A stretch of DNA of 64,000 bases. Source: Oscarella lobularis. Lineage: Eukaryota; Porifera; Homoscleromorpha; Homosclerophorida; Oscarellidae. A program made the position numbers and the translations under genes. The stretch lies in contig NC_089176.1 of the NCBI RefSeq assembly GCF_947507565.1, forward strand, positions 3,955,882 to 4,019,881. The letters run 5' to 3'. This document shows positions 10,901-22,736 of the stretch, one piece after another (positions within the stretch are counted from its first letter, which is position 1; every line of letters starts with the position of its first letter). The notes below the pieces were generated by a model. The model made no database searches. It was given only the letters and a program-made list of their open reading frames with translations, and had not been told where the DNA came from.

Positions 10901-13900
10901 TTCTTCAAAAACTACTTCAGAGGCTTCAGAAATTCCCTTCACGTGATTTTCCCAGCTGTCTTGACCGATAAGCGGTGGCATGTTGAAAACGCCGCAGAAT
11001 CGATGAAAATCGGCTCTGCCTGAGCCCATCGCCAGACAAGCCAGTACTGCTCTTCGGTTTACATCATGGCTTTGCCCTCCATTTCTGTCAGGTGGTCGTA
11101 TCTCTGACGTCGGAAAAGAGTGCTTTTTGTCGCAGCTTCTGCACGTAAAAACAAGCTGAGAGCAAAAACCCTTTCGCTTGCTGTAATCTTCTGTGATAGT
11201 AAAATCACTGCTGTGACAAAAGCGGCAGACAAGAAAGGCGAGCATGGCTTTCAGTAGAGTGCAAACATTGACGATACGATAATGAGGCTGGTCGAGTTCA
11301 GACTCATGTTGAGTTTCGGGAAGTCCAGCGATGTTCTTCCACGCCGATGGCAAAGAACTGAGTTTTCTCGCTGAACTGCCGTCAGGGTGAGTCGTCTCAG
11401 TCCGAAAACCAGTCGAACGCTGTTCAGCTGCATGCGCTTCCGTCGCAGGAGCAGCTTCAGCTACAGCATCGCCACGATCGACTGACTGCTGACGCATATC
11501 GGCAAATCGAGTTCCTCGAAAGCCGAGACGCTTCCTCTTGGTCCTGAGAGGCATTTCTTATTAGAATAATTGAGCGGAAACGATTTCGCGTGCTTTTTTC
11601 GAACAAAGAAGTAGCGCACGGTAGACGTTGCCACGACGTTGTCATAACATTACGCTAAGCGCGCTAGCCGTTGCGAGGGAGTGCACGTAAAATATAAGAA
11701 AACCCTACAAAAGCGTCGTTTCGCGTCTCACAGACGTTTCAACGGTAAGTTTTAGTCTTCGAATAGCACGTTTTTGCGCAAGCGATCGCGCGTAAAGGGC
11801 ATTTTCGGCTTTTTCGATCGACCGGAAATCCTACGCGGCGCGATTCTTTCGAAAGCAAAACGCTGCGAGACTCGCGAATAGGCCGAGAAGGTAGACAAGA
11901 CATGTATCTTTATTATTGAGCTAAAAAATTTTATCTAAAAAAAGCTTCTATTAGTCGCCACGAAGCATCTCATGCGTGTCCTTATCTACCTCATGCAATA
12001 TGTGGTCTACCAGGCTGGATTATTTCCATGACGGCACTATTGGAGTCTTTCCGTTCCCTTGGGTCCATAAGTCGTGTTCTGTCTCACATCAATCTGCTTC
12101 AGTAGAACGACTTGACCTCTGTCCATTCCGAAAACGCGGCGATTCGGAAAGACGGTCGAGAGGGGGACCGTACTCTTCGGGATTCGTTGCCCCGTTCATC
12201 GCGCGTTGAGCGTTCCGGAGCATTTGTCGTCCTTCGCGAGCAATTCGCTCCTCCGACTAAAAGAGAGCACATGTCGATCGAAGAAACGCTCTCTGCGCCT
12301 TCGCTGCCTGGAATTGAGTTCCTCGAAGGCCGAGATGCTTCCTCTTGGTCTTGCGAGGCATTTTCGGAATGTAAACAACAAACTGAAACTGAAGCGACTA
12401 GCGCACGGTAGACGTTGCTACAACATTACGCTAAGCGCGCTAGCTGTTGCGAGGGAGTGGACACAAATGTAAGAAAACCCTACAAAAGCGTCGTTTCGCG
12501 TCTCACAAACGTTTCAACGGTGAGTTTTAGTCTTCGAATAGCACTTTTTTGCGCAAGCGATCGCGCGTAAAGAGCATTTTTGGCTGTTTTGATCGACCGG
12601 AAATCTAACGCTGCGCGATTACTCCGTAAACGAAACCCTTTGAAAGACGCGAATAGGCTCAAAAGGTAGCTAAGACGTTTCTCTTTATTATCGAACACAC
12701 TTCCGAATACAAAAAAAAATAAAAAATCTGCGTGGGTTGGGTTCCCCAGTACTCCACCTTAATGTGGAAGCAGCTTGATTGGCCGGATCCTCCTGTTGCA
12801 TACAGTTTTCTCGTTCAACTCACGGACGTCCGTTCTATCTTATTTATTTATTTTATTAATTTATTTATTAATATTTCTTTAGCATATTTGTGTCACGGCT
12901 AAGCGTTACGCTGATTGCGTCATTGATCATCTCAAACGTAAGTCTTATTACGATGATGAAGGTCAATTTGACGTCACGGAACAGGTAAACCTAATTATTT
13001 ATTTATAAATAATGAGTAGAGAGGGGGTCGTGTTAGCTTTGTATCAGTGTGAATAATGTGGAGTATGTGCGATCGTCTTTGCAAATGTTACCTGTTGATT
13101 TGAATTGGGACGCGGCTTTGAAGGCCTTGGAAGGTCTTGCTGGGGTTGCGCAGAGTCGCGCCGCTTTGCGCACTATTTTGCGCAGTGCTGACGAAGATTT
13201 TGAAAATAAGATATTGATTATTGTGGAAAGGATTGGAGAGAGGGTAAAAAAATTGTTTTCAATATTGCGATGTAATTATTAAATATGCTTTTAGATGCGT
13301 GTTGATATTGAAAAGTATTCGCGGTTGTTGCTTAGAGACGCCAGGACTGTCACAACAGAAAACGTAAGGAAAAGATAAATAATAATAAGGGCGTGGTCAT
13401 ATTTATCCTCCTATAATAGTCCATGAATGGTCTTATGGAATATCTTCAGCAGAATTTGCAGATTTTGAGTGACGGTCTTTTGGATCAACCTTTTCAAATG
13501 TGCGTGCATTTATTATTATTTCTGTATATTTTTTAAATAAATTCTTTTAGGATTTTGGTGAGCATGTACTATGTTTGCCTCAATCAATGGTATCAATTAG
13601 TGAAAGACAGATATGACGTCAGAACGAGTAGTTCTTCACAGTAGATTAAATAACTTTTTTTCTTAGCTTGAGCCATATATCTATAAGCGTATGGCAGGAG
13701 CTCTAAAAGTTAGTCAGGAGATTGTGTAAGGAATTTAGATTTTTGACGGGTTTTTAGATCCTTCGTTCCTTCTTTTTTGCCGGTGGAAATGGCCTAAGTG
13801 AAGAGTCCTTGGAATCAGAAGCTTATCAAGTAGGAATCCGAGATTTTTTCGTTATGGATTTCATAGTGTCTTAGGCTTTATTTCGGTGCATTGAACGACG

Positions 13901-14649
13901 AAGGTGGAACAGCCAAGAACTGATTTATCAGTATCTAGCCGAACTGGAGAGAGAGCAAGCAGCAATGAAGGTAAATCGACGTATTAGCAGTCGTATCAAA
14001 GCAGAAAACACTCGTTCTAGACAGCAGAACGAGGCTATCTGACCGTCCAGATTGGATACATCGAAAAAGCGGAAAAAATCTGCATTAAAATCATGAACTG
14101 CAGAGACATGCCAGCACTCGATTCAAATGGTAATTATTAAGGGAAAATACCTAATAGACGTCATCGTTTTTTCTTCTAGGCTTGGCTGATTTGTACGTCA
14201 AAGTGTCGCCTTTTCCTGTCGGTGTTTACGGAGCGCACAGCGGCGTGCAGCGAACCAAAGTGGAAAAGGAAACGCTGACTCCAATATTTGATGAAACCTT
14301 CTACATGTAATAATAAAATTAATAGAATTTATCTATTGTTTTAGTGTATTCATATAGCCCTATTGCTTCTGATCTTTTGAGGAAGCACAAGTCCGCTCTT
14401 GTGTTCTCCGTTTTTGATTGGGATCGGTTTTCGAAGGATGATATGGCTGGTGAGGGGATTTTTTCCCTGTCTTCTATTCCGGCTGTGTCTAGTGAGAGTG
14501 ACGTGAGTCAGCTTAGGCAGACGACTTTGAAGCTTCGATTGCCACCGGAACCGAAAGGAGATGCATTTTATCTACTCATGCATAGAAGTGACAACGAAGC
14601 TGTCGAATTCGTGAAGAAAAGAAAGAAACGCGCGAAATTGGAGCGGTAA
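4982..14649 (+). CDS. UNC13D/BAIAP3-like (Munc13-4 type) protein, copy A, with a transposon in a coding exon
   Basis: Munc13-4-type proteins prime secretory vesicles for SNARE-dependent fusion. The reading shows an N-terminal segment ending in a FWLGAKE-like helix, a first C2 domain (exons 5828-5894, 5945-6116, 6165-6209, 6263-6340 and 6390-6468), a MUN-type helical region (from about 6521 to 13970) and a second C2 domain (14021-14129, 14180-14306, 14358-14649). Most exons can be chained with matching phase; the join near 5160-5275 is uncertain, so the N-terminus is approximate. One intron (7130-7175) appears to use a GC donor. The exon encoding the WPDP motif is split, with 8353-8362 on one side and 12763-12827 on the other of a 4.4 kb element. 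As assembled, this copy should therefore be broken unless the insertion is polymorphic. The second copy at 50526-55993 has the same exon uninterrupted. Confidence 0.88.
9141..11554 (-). CDS. DDE transposase with acidic C-terminal tail
   Basis: This is the transposase of the surrounding element. Exon 1 (11554-9403) gives a basic N-terminus, a CxxC-CxxC zinc-binding segment (residues 110-141), and the candidate catalytic residues Asp246 in YDGTW, Asp345 or Asp347 in FIGDGDSKAF, and Glu545 in NSNESFHNTLW. A Cys/His-rich insert at 276-308 (CTYCRGC...HHPMC) follows the first Asp. A 50-base intron (9353-9402, GT-AG on the minus strand) leads to exon 2 (9352-9141), which adds about 70 residues rich in Asp and Glu; the phases match for 787 residues in total. 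Without splicing the frame ends after ten unrelated residues. There is no stop or frameshift, so the element may be young. Confidence 0.85.
11560..12720. repeat. Direct duplication of the right half of the transposon
   Basis: The stretch 11560-11900, upstream of the transposase start, is repeated with moderate divergence at 12365-12720. Both copies share the AAACCCTACAAAAGCGTCGT string. The second copy also carries a relic of the transposase N-terminus near 12320-12366 and a relic of the region after the transposase stop near 11967. It looks like an internally deleted second copy fused in tandem to the full one. Confidence 0.7.
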
Positions 14650-14789
14650 ACTCCGAACGGAATCTCTACTTGGCACTTTCAGCTGAAAGTTTTAGAATTG
14701 CGCTATATTATATTGGGGTCTCATCATTAATTCGCGCTTACCTTCCACCCGGATTATACGGGGTCGACCTTTCCTCCGTTCCCAAGAAA

Positions 14790-16168
<1,379 letters not shown>

Positions 16169-17931
16169 TGCGTTTGATTCTGAGAATTCGTTAATGGAAA
16201 CTGTTGCGGTTGACTGGGCTCGAGAATGACTTCGTTTTCGATTTTGAGTTCGGTGCAGTGTGAGGATCAATAATTGCGACATTGCTTTGCGCGTGCGCAG
16301 ACGTTGCACGTAGAAAACAAGCTTGGATCTCGCGTAAAATGGCTTGCAATCACCAATGAGATGTTCCTCGTCGTGCATTGCCTCTTTCCAACCGATTTTG
16401 GCGCGTACGTGGCTTGGATACGGTTAGAAACGACAAAACGTGCATGCGAGAGTCTATTCTCCAAGCCAGGCTGCGATTGGACAGTGTTTCGACATCTCGC
16501 AGCGTTCGACGTGCAATTTCGGGGTTTAGAGCTAAAGGTAAGTCATAAAAAATTGCGTTTTTCTAGGCTCGCCTAAGGACAATCGGACGAGGCAGATGAA
16601 GAGCTTTCCGATGTCGCCATTCACCTCCGGGCCCCGAGGTGACTAAATAAAACCGGCCCAACTCGAGCCAGAGAGGTTAAACGCGGCGCAAACGCAGGGG
16701 ATTCGATCCCCTACTCCAGTGGCACGAGTGATAACCTGCCACCCCACTTGGGCAAGACGCGGTGGGTGACAATAGCGGTCCACCTGTGCCTTGGTACATA
16801 AAGGCACCCCCGGGACAGATGGGTCACTGTCTCCCCGAAATGAGGGCCTGGGTGAAGGGCCCTCTCATTGAAAGACGCCGGGAGGACGCTCGTTTTTTCT
16901 TTTGTAATACTTCCGGGTTACTTCCGGGTTTATTTGAAATAAAATACATAGCTTCGCTACGTGGTCAATTCGCGGGCAGTTTTTTTTATGACGGGGTCTT
17001 GCCCTGGACCCCAGAGCGAGCAGTTTATTTTTTCAACGGGTCATGCTTGAGGACCCGACGCGACGTACGTGCACCGACGCAAAAAAAAGTCTACTTGCAA
17101 GCACAACACAAAGAAAGCGTCAAAACGTCACTTCTTGCTAACATGGAGACCAGACCGAGCTTTGCGTTACTTGAACGCCGCCAGTGAAACTCCTAGGAGA
17201 ACGGATCACGACGTGCTAGGTATAGTTGGAAAGCACAGCGATTTTGCTTCAAGATGAACTGATGTGGACCTTGTTTCGTGCAGTCGTTCTCGACATTTAG
17301 CTAAAGGTTATGCATAACTGGGGTTTTCGGCGTTCTAAGGACGCGTCCACTAAAGTAACGCTCCTGCGTGCATTGTCTGACCTCAGCATCGCAAACGTTG
17401 GCCCAGAGAGCAGCCGAGAAGACTCCATTGAGCTCCCTTTGTTCTTCAGACGTTAGCGTGCGCAATCAATGTGAAACTGCAGCAAAAAAGTGGCCAATCA
17501 GCTCCAAGGCCCGCCTTTTTCCGGTCGGTTGAGCTTACTCATTTGTTTTTTCTGGTAAGTTCGTTTCGGTTCGGTTTGACGCCTCACACGCAAACATTTC
17601 CTGTTGCGTTCTTTCGTTGTCTACGCATTTGATTATCATCAATTATCTGATAGAAGCGTGGTGTCACGAGGTAGCACTGCTAAGTCTACAGTCAAACCGT
17701 TGATGAGGAGATTGAGATTAGCCGTGATACTTCTCATACTGCACAGGAATGATTTTCGCTTGATAATGCACTCCAATTTTTGCGATTTTTTCAAGTCCCC
17801 ATTCGCAGGTTTCAGTTTCGTTTTCCGGCTTTCTGTCTCGAATGAATAAATAGGCCCTCCCGAGCGAGAACCTACCATTCCGTAATACGTCGTTTTGAAG
17901 TTGACAACAACGCTGTGCTCGATTTTTGAAA
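16169..17931. other. Gene-poor stretch with a cluster of hairpins
   Basis: No convincing coding region is seen in about 1.7 kb. The open frame at 16762-17187 has no family resemblance and overlaps strong hairpins. Between 16690 and 16870 several short stem-loops follow one another (see the separate entry). The remaining sequence is unremarkable. Confidence 0.5.
16697..16867. other. Cluster of five consecutive stem-loops, possible structured RNA
   Basis: Five stems can be read directly: GGGGAT-TCG-ATCCCC (16697-16711), GGTGG...CCACC (16761-16784), GTGCC...GGCAC (16786-16807), GGGACAG...CTGTCTCCC (16812-16835) and GAGGGCC...GGGCCCTC (16842-16865). Loops are short and the stems are evenly spaced. 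It could be a structured RNA, a short interspersed element or part of a transposon end; I cannot name it. Confidence 0.4.
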
Positions 17932-18072
17932 ATGGCAGACAAAACTGAGTGGACGAAGGAGAGAGCATCGGCCGTGCAATCATCGGAAGCGCAGAAACAC
18001 GGCGGAGGAGTGCCCAAAGGCAACTGGGCAACGACAGCCCAGAGCCACGCCGATAAGAACGCTGGAAAATAA
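17932..18072 (+). CDS. Short hydrophilic protein of 46 residues, LEA/SMP-like
   Basis: An open frame of 47 codons starts MADKTEWTKERASAVQSSEA and continues with a Gly/Lys-rich segment and a second Ala-Gln-Ser block. This composition and the repeated Ala-Ser-x-x-Gln-Ser pattern resemble short seed-maturation-like (SMP) proteins known from plants and fungi, often linked to desiccation tolerance; that link is inference. No cysteines, signal peptide or membrane segment. A canonical AATAAA lies 109 bases after the stop at 18181-18186, which supports it as a real transcript end. The antisense strand is also open here, so confidence is moderate. Confidence 0.55.
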   Translation: MADKTEWTKERASAVQSSEAQKHGGGVPKGNWATTAQSHADKNAGK

Positions 18073-18180
18073 GCGATCTCGCGTTTCGCCTGCAGGAATA
18101 AACATGAAAAGCCCGCTGTTTGTTTTCTTTTGATGTTGCCTCCTCTTACGCTTTTCCTTCTTGTTTTTGTTCTGTCTTGA

Positions 18181-18186
18181 AATAAA
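18181..18186 (+). terminator. Polyadenylation signal AATAAA
   Basis: A perfect AATAAA follows the 46-residue gene and precedes a T-rich stretch. The convergent MECR gene ends only about 100 bases further on, on the other strand. Confidence 0.5.
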
Positions 18187-18283
18187 GGGCGCTTTTTCTG
18201 CAGTTTGCATTCAACGCGATATGAATAAATTCAACAAAATAAGTGTCCCAAAATGCAATATCCTTCGTCTCTGTCTTGCTGGC

Positions 18284-19813
18284 TTACCTGACCATAGAAA
18301 ACACCTGTTTCGTGGTTGTCATGGGTTCCCACGCTTTTTTCACCGCCTCTTGGAATTCGCTCAAGGCGCGAGGCTCGTGTCTCGGCATCTTTAGCTTGTC
18401 AGCTCGCACCAGAGCGTAGAGATCCTCCAACATTTTCGTCAGAGCGGGGCCTGGGGACAAAGGAAGAGAGTCACGTGGAAAAGGAGACTCATTTATATAT
18501 GTACTGTTGGCATTCGAATCGTTCCATCTGCTCTGCCAATAGCCACATAATTTGAGATCACTAAATATCATCATGCCCTAAAATTATATAATTCAATAAT
18601 GCTAAGCTAATTGCGGGTTTTCTCACCGTTCCTACAGATATTGGCCGTCTTGACATTCCACCATAAGTAACCATGGTACCACTTTGCCTATAGATATTAG
18701 TAATATAACAGATTTATTTATCCTTTATTGTCTTACTGAAGGTTTTGTAGTAGAGCCGTTGCGCTTTTTCCGCCGACACAGTTCAAGGCCAATTTTGGTT
18801 TGCCCATGGTCTAGAGAAAATAATTAATATTTTAATTAAATAATCTTGTTTACCTGTATCAATTCTCTCAATTTGCGAGATTGTGCAAATTCTTCGGTGA
18901 CGACTTCCGTTGCCCCGAGCGACGTCAAATAATCGGTAATTTCAATTAAATCGGGTCTGTGCGAAAAAGTAATTAGGAAAAAATTCGTCGTCTTTAATTT
19001 TTACCTTGCCCGGATGACGTTAATTGTTTTCAAATTTCGTGCAGCTGCAATTTGTATGACGGCTTGGCCAACGCCACTATTAGACCCATTTTGAATTACG
19101 ACGTCACCTGAGCGGCAAAATCAAATACAAATCATTATTGATTTATTTGTTGAATACCTTCGTTTAGTGTCTCAAAGTCTTCCAACATTCTATAGGCAGT
19201 TGTGGGGTTCACAAACATCATTGACATGCTCACAGGGGAAATGTCATTGGGTACAATGAGGATATCGTTTGCAGGGCAAACTCCGCCACTTCTCCACGTT
19301 CCTAGAAGAAATTTCACCCCCAAAATTAATTTTTAATTTATTATTTACCCCAAAAGGGTCGATTTGGCACGAAATGATCTCCAATTTTGATTTTTGACGT
19401 CACTGATGATCCGATTGCGGTTATTCGGCCGACGCCTTCGTTTCCGGCGATTGCGGGGAATGTAGCCTTCATTCCGTATGTTCCTATCGTAAGGAATCAA
19501 TAATAAATACTAATTACCACGTGTGAGTCGTTTTCTTCTTTTTGCCTTGAATCATGTTGATGTCTGCTGGATTGATTGGAGCTGCGAGCATTTGGAAAGC
19601 GATTTCGTCTGCTTTTGGCTGTATTGCATCTTCAGTTTGAAGTCTAGAGGATTGTCTTATTAGGAGCTCGGCTTTTCGTCTCGTTTCTACGCACTGTAGG
19701 ACTTCTTCTGGATTGCCGTATCGCTCGTAGACCACGGATGATATCGAAGAAAAGCGTACGCCGAAGCGCTGGCGTGAAAGACGGCGAGCAACTGCTCGAA
19801 TCATGCAAGCCAT
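18284..19813 (-). CDS. MECR: Mitochondrial trans-2-enoyl-CoA/ACP reductase MECR (complete)
   Basis: MECR performs the last, NADPH-dependent reduction of mitochondrial fatty-acid synthesis, the pathway that supplies octanoyl groups for lipoic acid. Nine exons on the minus strand join in phase: 19813-19546, 19483-19349, 19301-19158, 19107-19005, 18956-18854, 18810-18737, 18687-18627, 18577-18505 and 18450-18284, for 375 residues. The basic N-terminus fits a mitochondrial presequence. Family hallmarks are [22 protein letters not shown], the cofactor-binding [27 protein letters not shown] and GTMVTYGGM. Intron 1 appears to begin with GC rather than GT; a degraded copy of this gene at 27006 has GT instead. 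The start lies 230 bases from the divergent GIY-YIG gene at 20044. Four partial copies of the 5' end lie downstream. Confidence 0.95.
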
Positions 19814-19977
19814 GAGAAGAACACGTGACGAATTGGTATGTGACTCCACTGACTCCACCCATAAGCGACGGCGTTGACTCCCGTGCAAACTTCAATGGCT
19901 TTATGCGATTTAGGCGCGCAGTCTCCTATAAGCTTACAAGTTTTTCTTGCATGTGCAAAATAGTGCAAAATGTATCG

Positions 19978-20043
19978 AATGACACGTGATGACCGGGACT
20001 CACCCTAATTAGTTCAAAACACATTCGAATAACTGACGACACA
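19978..20043 (+). promoter_or_regulatory. Conserved GIY-YIG upstream module (type A)
   Basis: Directly before the first GIY-YIG gene lies TGACACGTGATGACCGGGAC, an E-box-like CACGTG, followed by TAATTAGTTCAAAA and AACTGACGAC. The same order of elements recurs before the copies at 25046, 34901 and 37344. A related module (CACGTG, then GGGAC, then CAACTGACGACGCGGCA) precedes the genes at 21028, 25874, 35730 and 45856. Conservation between diverged copies suggests function or recent duplication. Confidence 0.55.
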
Positions 20044-20409
20044 ATGGGCAGATTCACCAAACCAAGAGCTTTTGCGAAAGCAAACGTGAGCAAAATGTCA
20101 GCCAAACGCGGCGTGTACGAAGTAGGAACCTACAGAAGCTCTGGCCACGGTCGAAGCAAAAAGAAAGTATTCGTGCCGAAATACGTGGGAAAAGCCGAAG
20201 GTAAAGGCGGCATTCGAGGTAGACTGCAATGTCACTTGAGAGGCGATGGCAACAAGGACATCGGTAAATATTTGGACAGCCACAAACGCAACAACTTGTA
20301 TGTACGTCAGAAGCCTACGCGAGGCGCTGCAAAGAAAGAGGCAGAAATCATTAAAAAGGAAAAGCCTGAATACAATCATCGCCAAGAGCACAAACCCTTG
20401 GAGAAATGA
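20044..20409 (+). CDS. Single-domain GIY-YIG nuclease, type A, copy 1
   Basis: A 121-residue intronless protein with the GIY-YIG fold signature: GVY (23-25), YVG (47-49), an Arg in GIRGRLQ (58 or 60), an acidic residue in KKEAEII and an Asn in EYNHR. In known members these form the metal-dependent DNA-cleaving site. The rest is very basic, which suits nucleic-acid binding. There is no signal or membrane segment. Nothing else is fused to the domain, so the target is unknown. It lies head-to-head with MECR and shares its short promoter region. Type A members begin MGRF(T/S)KPR and have a longer loop between the GIY and YIG motifs than type B. Confidence 0.82.
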   Translation: MGRFTKPRAFAKANVSKMSAKRGVYEVGTYRSSGHGRSKKKVFVPKYVGKAEGKGGIRGRLQCHLRGDGNKDIGKYLDSHKRNNLYVRQKPTRGAAKKEAEIIKKEKPEYNHRQEHKPLEK

Positions 20410-21027
20410 AGGTGAAGTAGGCGTGGCGCGGTGCTGAACCAGACTCAATCCCGTGTTGTGCTGTTGTCTTTTGCTGAATTTTTTTGTTCGTGTTGTTTTT
20501 GTTGTGTCGTTTGCTTGCCAGTGTCAACATGCAATGAACTTAACGGATCGTCCGGCGTAACCACGAAAATGTTTCCTTTTTCACTTTCAATGTCGATACA
20601 TCCATATCTGATGGGGCCTCTAGCACGTCATGAGAAGAACACGTGACGAATTGATATGTGACTCCACCCTAATAAGCGTTCCCGCGCGCAAACTTCAAAG
20701 CGGAGACTCCTAAGCTTACAAGTTTTTTGTACACGTTGCATGTTTATCTCGCGGAAAACGTACGAATGACACATGATGGCACCGGGACTCACCTAATAAT
20801 GGCTATCCCCGGGATTCCCCGCGTGCCTCCATCAGATGAGTACGTCTCTTAGACGAGCCCTTTCTTGTCCCATTTGTACTTCAATGCAATGCTAATCACC
20901 TAGTAGCCAAAACGTGTGACCTTCGTATACACCGCAAGTTTGCCTCGAAGAAAACGTAATAAATGACTCACGTGGGACGTGACGATCGAACGGGACACAC
21001 TTTAGATTCAACTGACGACGCGGCAAC

Positions 21028-21387
21028 ATGATGAGCGAACCAGTCCCTTTTAGAGAGAAAGGCATGAAAAGGATACCAACTAAAACCGGCGTATACGAAA
21101 TAGGAACCAACAGACGTCACGGACACGACGAAAACAAAAAATTTGTGGTGAAATACGTTGGAAAAGCCGAAGGTGAGGACGGAATTCGAGGTAGAGTGCA
21201 AGATCACTTGAGAGGTGATGGAAATAAGGATATTGCCGACTATCTGGATAGTCATAAACGCAATAATTTGTTTGTCCGTTGGCAAGTGACGAAAAAGGCT
21301 GCGAAGAAAGAGGCCGAGATAATTGAAAGAGAAGATCCTCCGTTCAATCGTCGCCACGAGCCCAAAGCCTTGAAGTCAAAGAATTAA
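21028..21387 (+). CDS. Single-domain GIY-YIG nuclease, intermediate type
   Basis: 119 residues. The first motif reads GVYEIGT, the second YVGKAEG, followed by GIRGRVQDHLRGDGNKDIA and KKEAEIIEREDPPFN, so all expected catalytic positions are present. The N-terminus resembles type B while the loop between the two motifs resembles type A, which makes it intermediate. ATG ATG at the start follows the conserved AACTGACGACGCGGCA leader, which supports this choice. It lies on the same strand as copies 1 and 3, with about 600 and 300 bases between them. Confidence 0.8.
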   Translation: MMSEPVPFREKGMKRIPTKTGVYEIGTNRRHGHDENKKFVVKYVGKAEGEDGIRGRVQDHLRGDGNKDIADYLDSHKRNNLFVRWQVTKKAAKKEAEIIEREDPPFNRRHEPKALKSKN

Positions 21388-21703
21388 TAGTAGGCTTGGC
21401 GCTCAATCAGACTCCAGCTGGAGAACTTGCATGTGTTGTGCTGTCATCTTTTGCTGTACCTTTTGTGTTTTTGTTGTGTTGCTGTACTCGCCATTTTTCG
21501 CTAATTCTTGGTGTGTTGCGTATCATTGCAGCGATGTTTAGGGTGTTGAGGGAACGTTGAGGGGCGTTTGATTTACATTTGCATCAATTTCCAATTTTGT
21601 CTCGTCCATATCTCGGTTTCAATTTCGTTTTCCGGTCTTCTCCAATGAATATATACGCCCCACCCTTCGGCAAATTCCAAAAATTCGTTTGGACGACGAA
21701 GCA

Positions 21704-22045
21704 ATGGGCAGTTTCTCGAATCCAGTCCTTCTAAAAGAGGAAAACATGCAATTGATCCCAACTGAACACGGCGTATATGAAATAGGAACCTACAGAGAAG
21801 GAAAATTCAACGTGAAGTACGTGGGAAAAGCCGAGGGCGAAGGCGGAATTCGAAGTAGAGTGCGAAGCCACATGAGAGGCGACGGCAACAAAGACATAGC
21901 CGAATACCTAAACGATCACGAACGCAATCACCTGTATGTCCGATGGCAAGTGACGGAAGACGCTGCGAAAAAAGAAGCAAAGATCATCAAGAAAGAAGAC
22001 CCTCCTTTCAATAAGCGCGACGAGCCCAAAGCCCTCGGAAAGTGA
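21704..22045 (+). CDS. Single-domain GIY-YIG nuclease, type B, copy 1
   Basis: 113 residues beginning MGSFSNPVLLKEEN. Motifs are GVYEIGT, YVGKAEG, GIRSRVRSHMRGDGNKDIA and KKEAKIIKKEDPPFN, so the catalytic Tyr, Tyr, Arg, Glu and Asn positions are kept. I chose the ATG at 21704 because all type B copies align from it; the frame is open further upstream without ATG. Its closest relative in the window is the copy at 45856, and the flanks are shared too: both are followed by the same 3' leader and by a copy of the RGS22 5' region. Confidence 0.8.
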   Translation: MGSFSNPVLLKEENMQLIPTEHGVYEIGTYREGKFNVKYVGKAEGEGGIRSRVRSHMRGDGNKDIAEYLNDHERNHLYVRWQVTEDAAKKEAKIIKKEDPPFNKRDEPKALGK

Positions 22046-22331
22046 AGGAATGAAGGCTTGGCGCTGAACCAGACTCGATCCTGAGAAGTCGTGCTGTGCT
22101 GTTGTCTTTTGTTGTTTTCTTTTGTTGTTGTTGTGTCGCTTGCTTGCCAGTGTCAACGTGCATTGAACTGACGGATCGTACGTCCGCGGCGTCGCCTCAC
22201 ACGTAAACACGCAAAATTTTCCGGTTTTCACTTTCGATGTCGACGATAGGTCCGAGTTGCGTAGCTTTGTTTGTGATTCCATAGATGTAAGATAGAGATC
22301 CTGACGGTGGATTGGAAGCCTCTAGCACGTT

Positions 22332-22545
22332 AGTCCACCGGGTAGTCTAATTGGTAAAGAAAACAAAATTCTTTTCTCGCGCGAGTTAGCCTCTGTAAAC
22401 TTCGCGTTGCCAAGGAGGCAAGGACAGGGATCGTTTGTATTCTCTTCCCCAAATCGGCGCCGGCTTTAGATCGATTTCGACGTATCCGAGTCTTCGGATG
22501 CAGCGCGACCGGAAAATGCTCTCCCACCAGTAGGTCATTTACCAG
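22332..22545 (+). repeat. Copy of the RGS22-gene 5' flank
   Basis: This stretch matches 46447-46655, the sequence immediately before and across the presumed start of the RGS22-like gene, including ATGCTCTCCCACCA. Here the frame ends at once in TAG. It lies downstream of a type B GIY-YIG gene exactly as the other copy does. A shorter, diverged piece recurs at 24215-24275 and 34067-34130. Confidence 0.65.
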
Positions 22546-22736
22546 ACACCGGATGAGCTATCGTTTCGTTGTATTGCTTTCTTTTCAGTGTTAATTTGCA
22601 AAATTATCGTCTCACATTCGAGGTTCCCAGCTGAAAAAATGGCGACCCCTCCCAGAGGCGTGATCCTAAACGCGAGATTTCAGATAATATCACCGATAAC
22701 GCTCTCCAGGGGCACGCTCTCTTACTACCCCACGCA

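Larger units (their letters stand above)
8359..12762. mobile_element. 4.4 kb DNA transposon with TTAA target duplication (Kolobok-like)
   Basis: The element spans 8363-12758 and is bounded by TTAA at 8359-8362 and 12759-12762. The termini are inverted: GGTGGAGTACTGGGG starts the left end, and its complement ends the right end, with the match continuing about 20 bases at one mismatch. Removing the element and one TTAA restores an open UNC13D exon. It encodes a DDE-type transposase on the minus strand. TTAA duplications are typical of the Kolobok and piggyBac superfamilies. The protein does not look like piggyBac, so Kolobok-like is my inference; some databases label such proteins mutator-like transposase. 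The 8363-9140 part holds no recognisable gene. Confidence 0.85.

Noticed and set aside
16762-17187. 141-codon open frame
   Set aside because: It overlaps strong hairpins, has no recognisable domain and uses GTG as its first codon.
22320-22400. Possible tRNA-derived promoter (TAGTCTAATTGG resembles an A box)
   Set aside because: No convincing B box at the right distance and no cloverleaf could be drawn.
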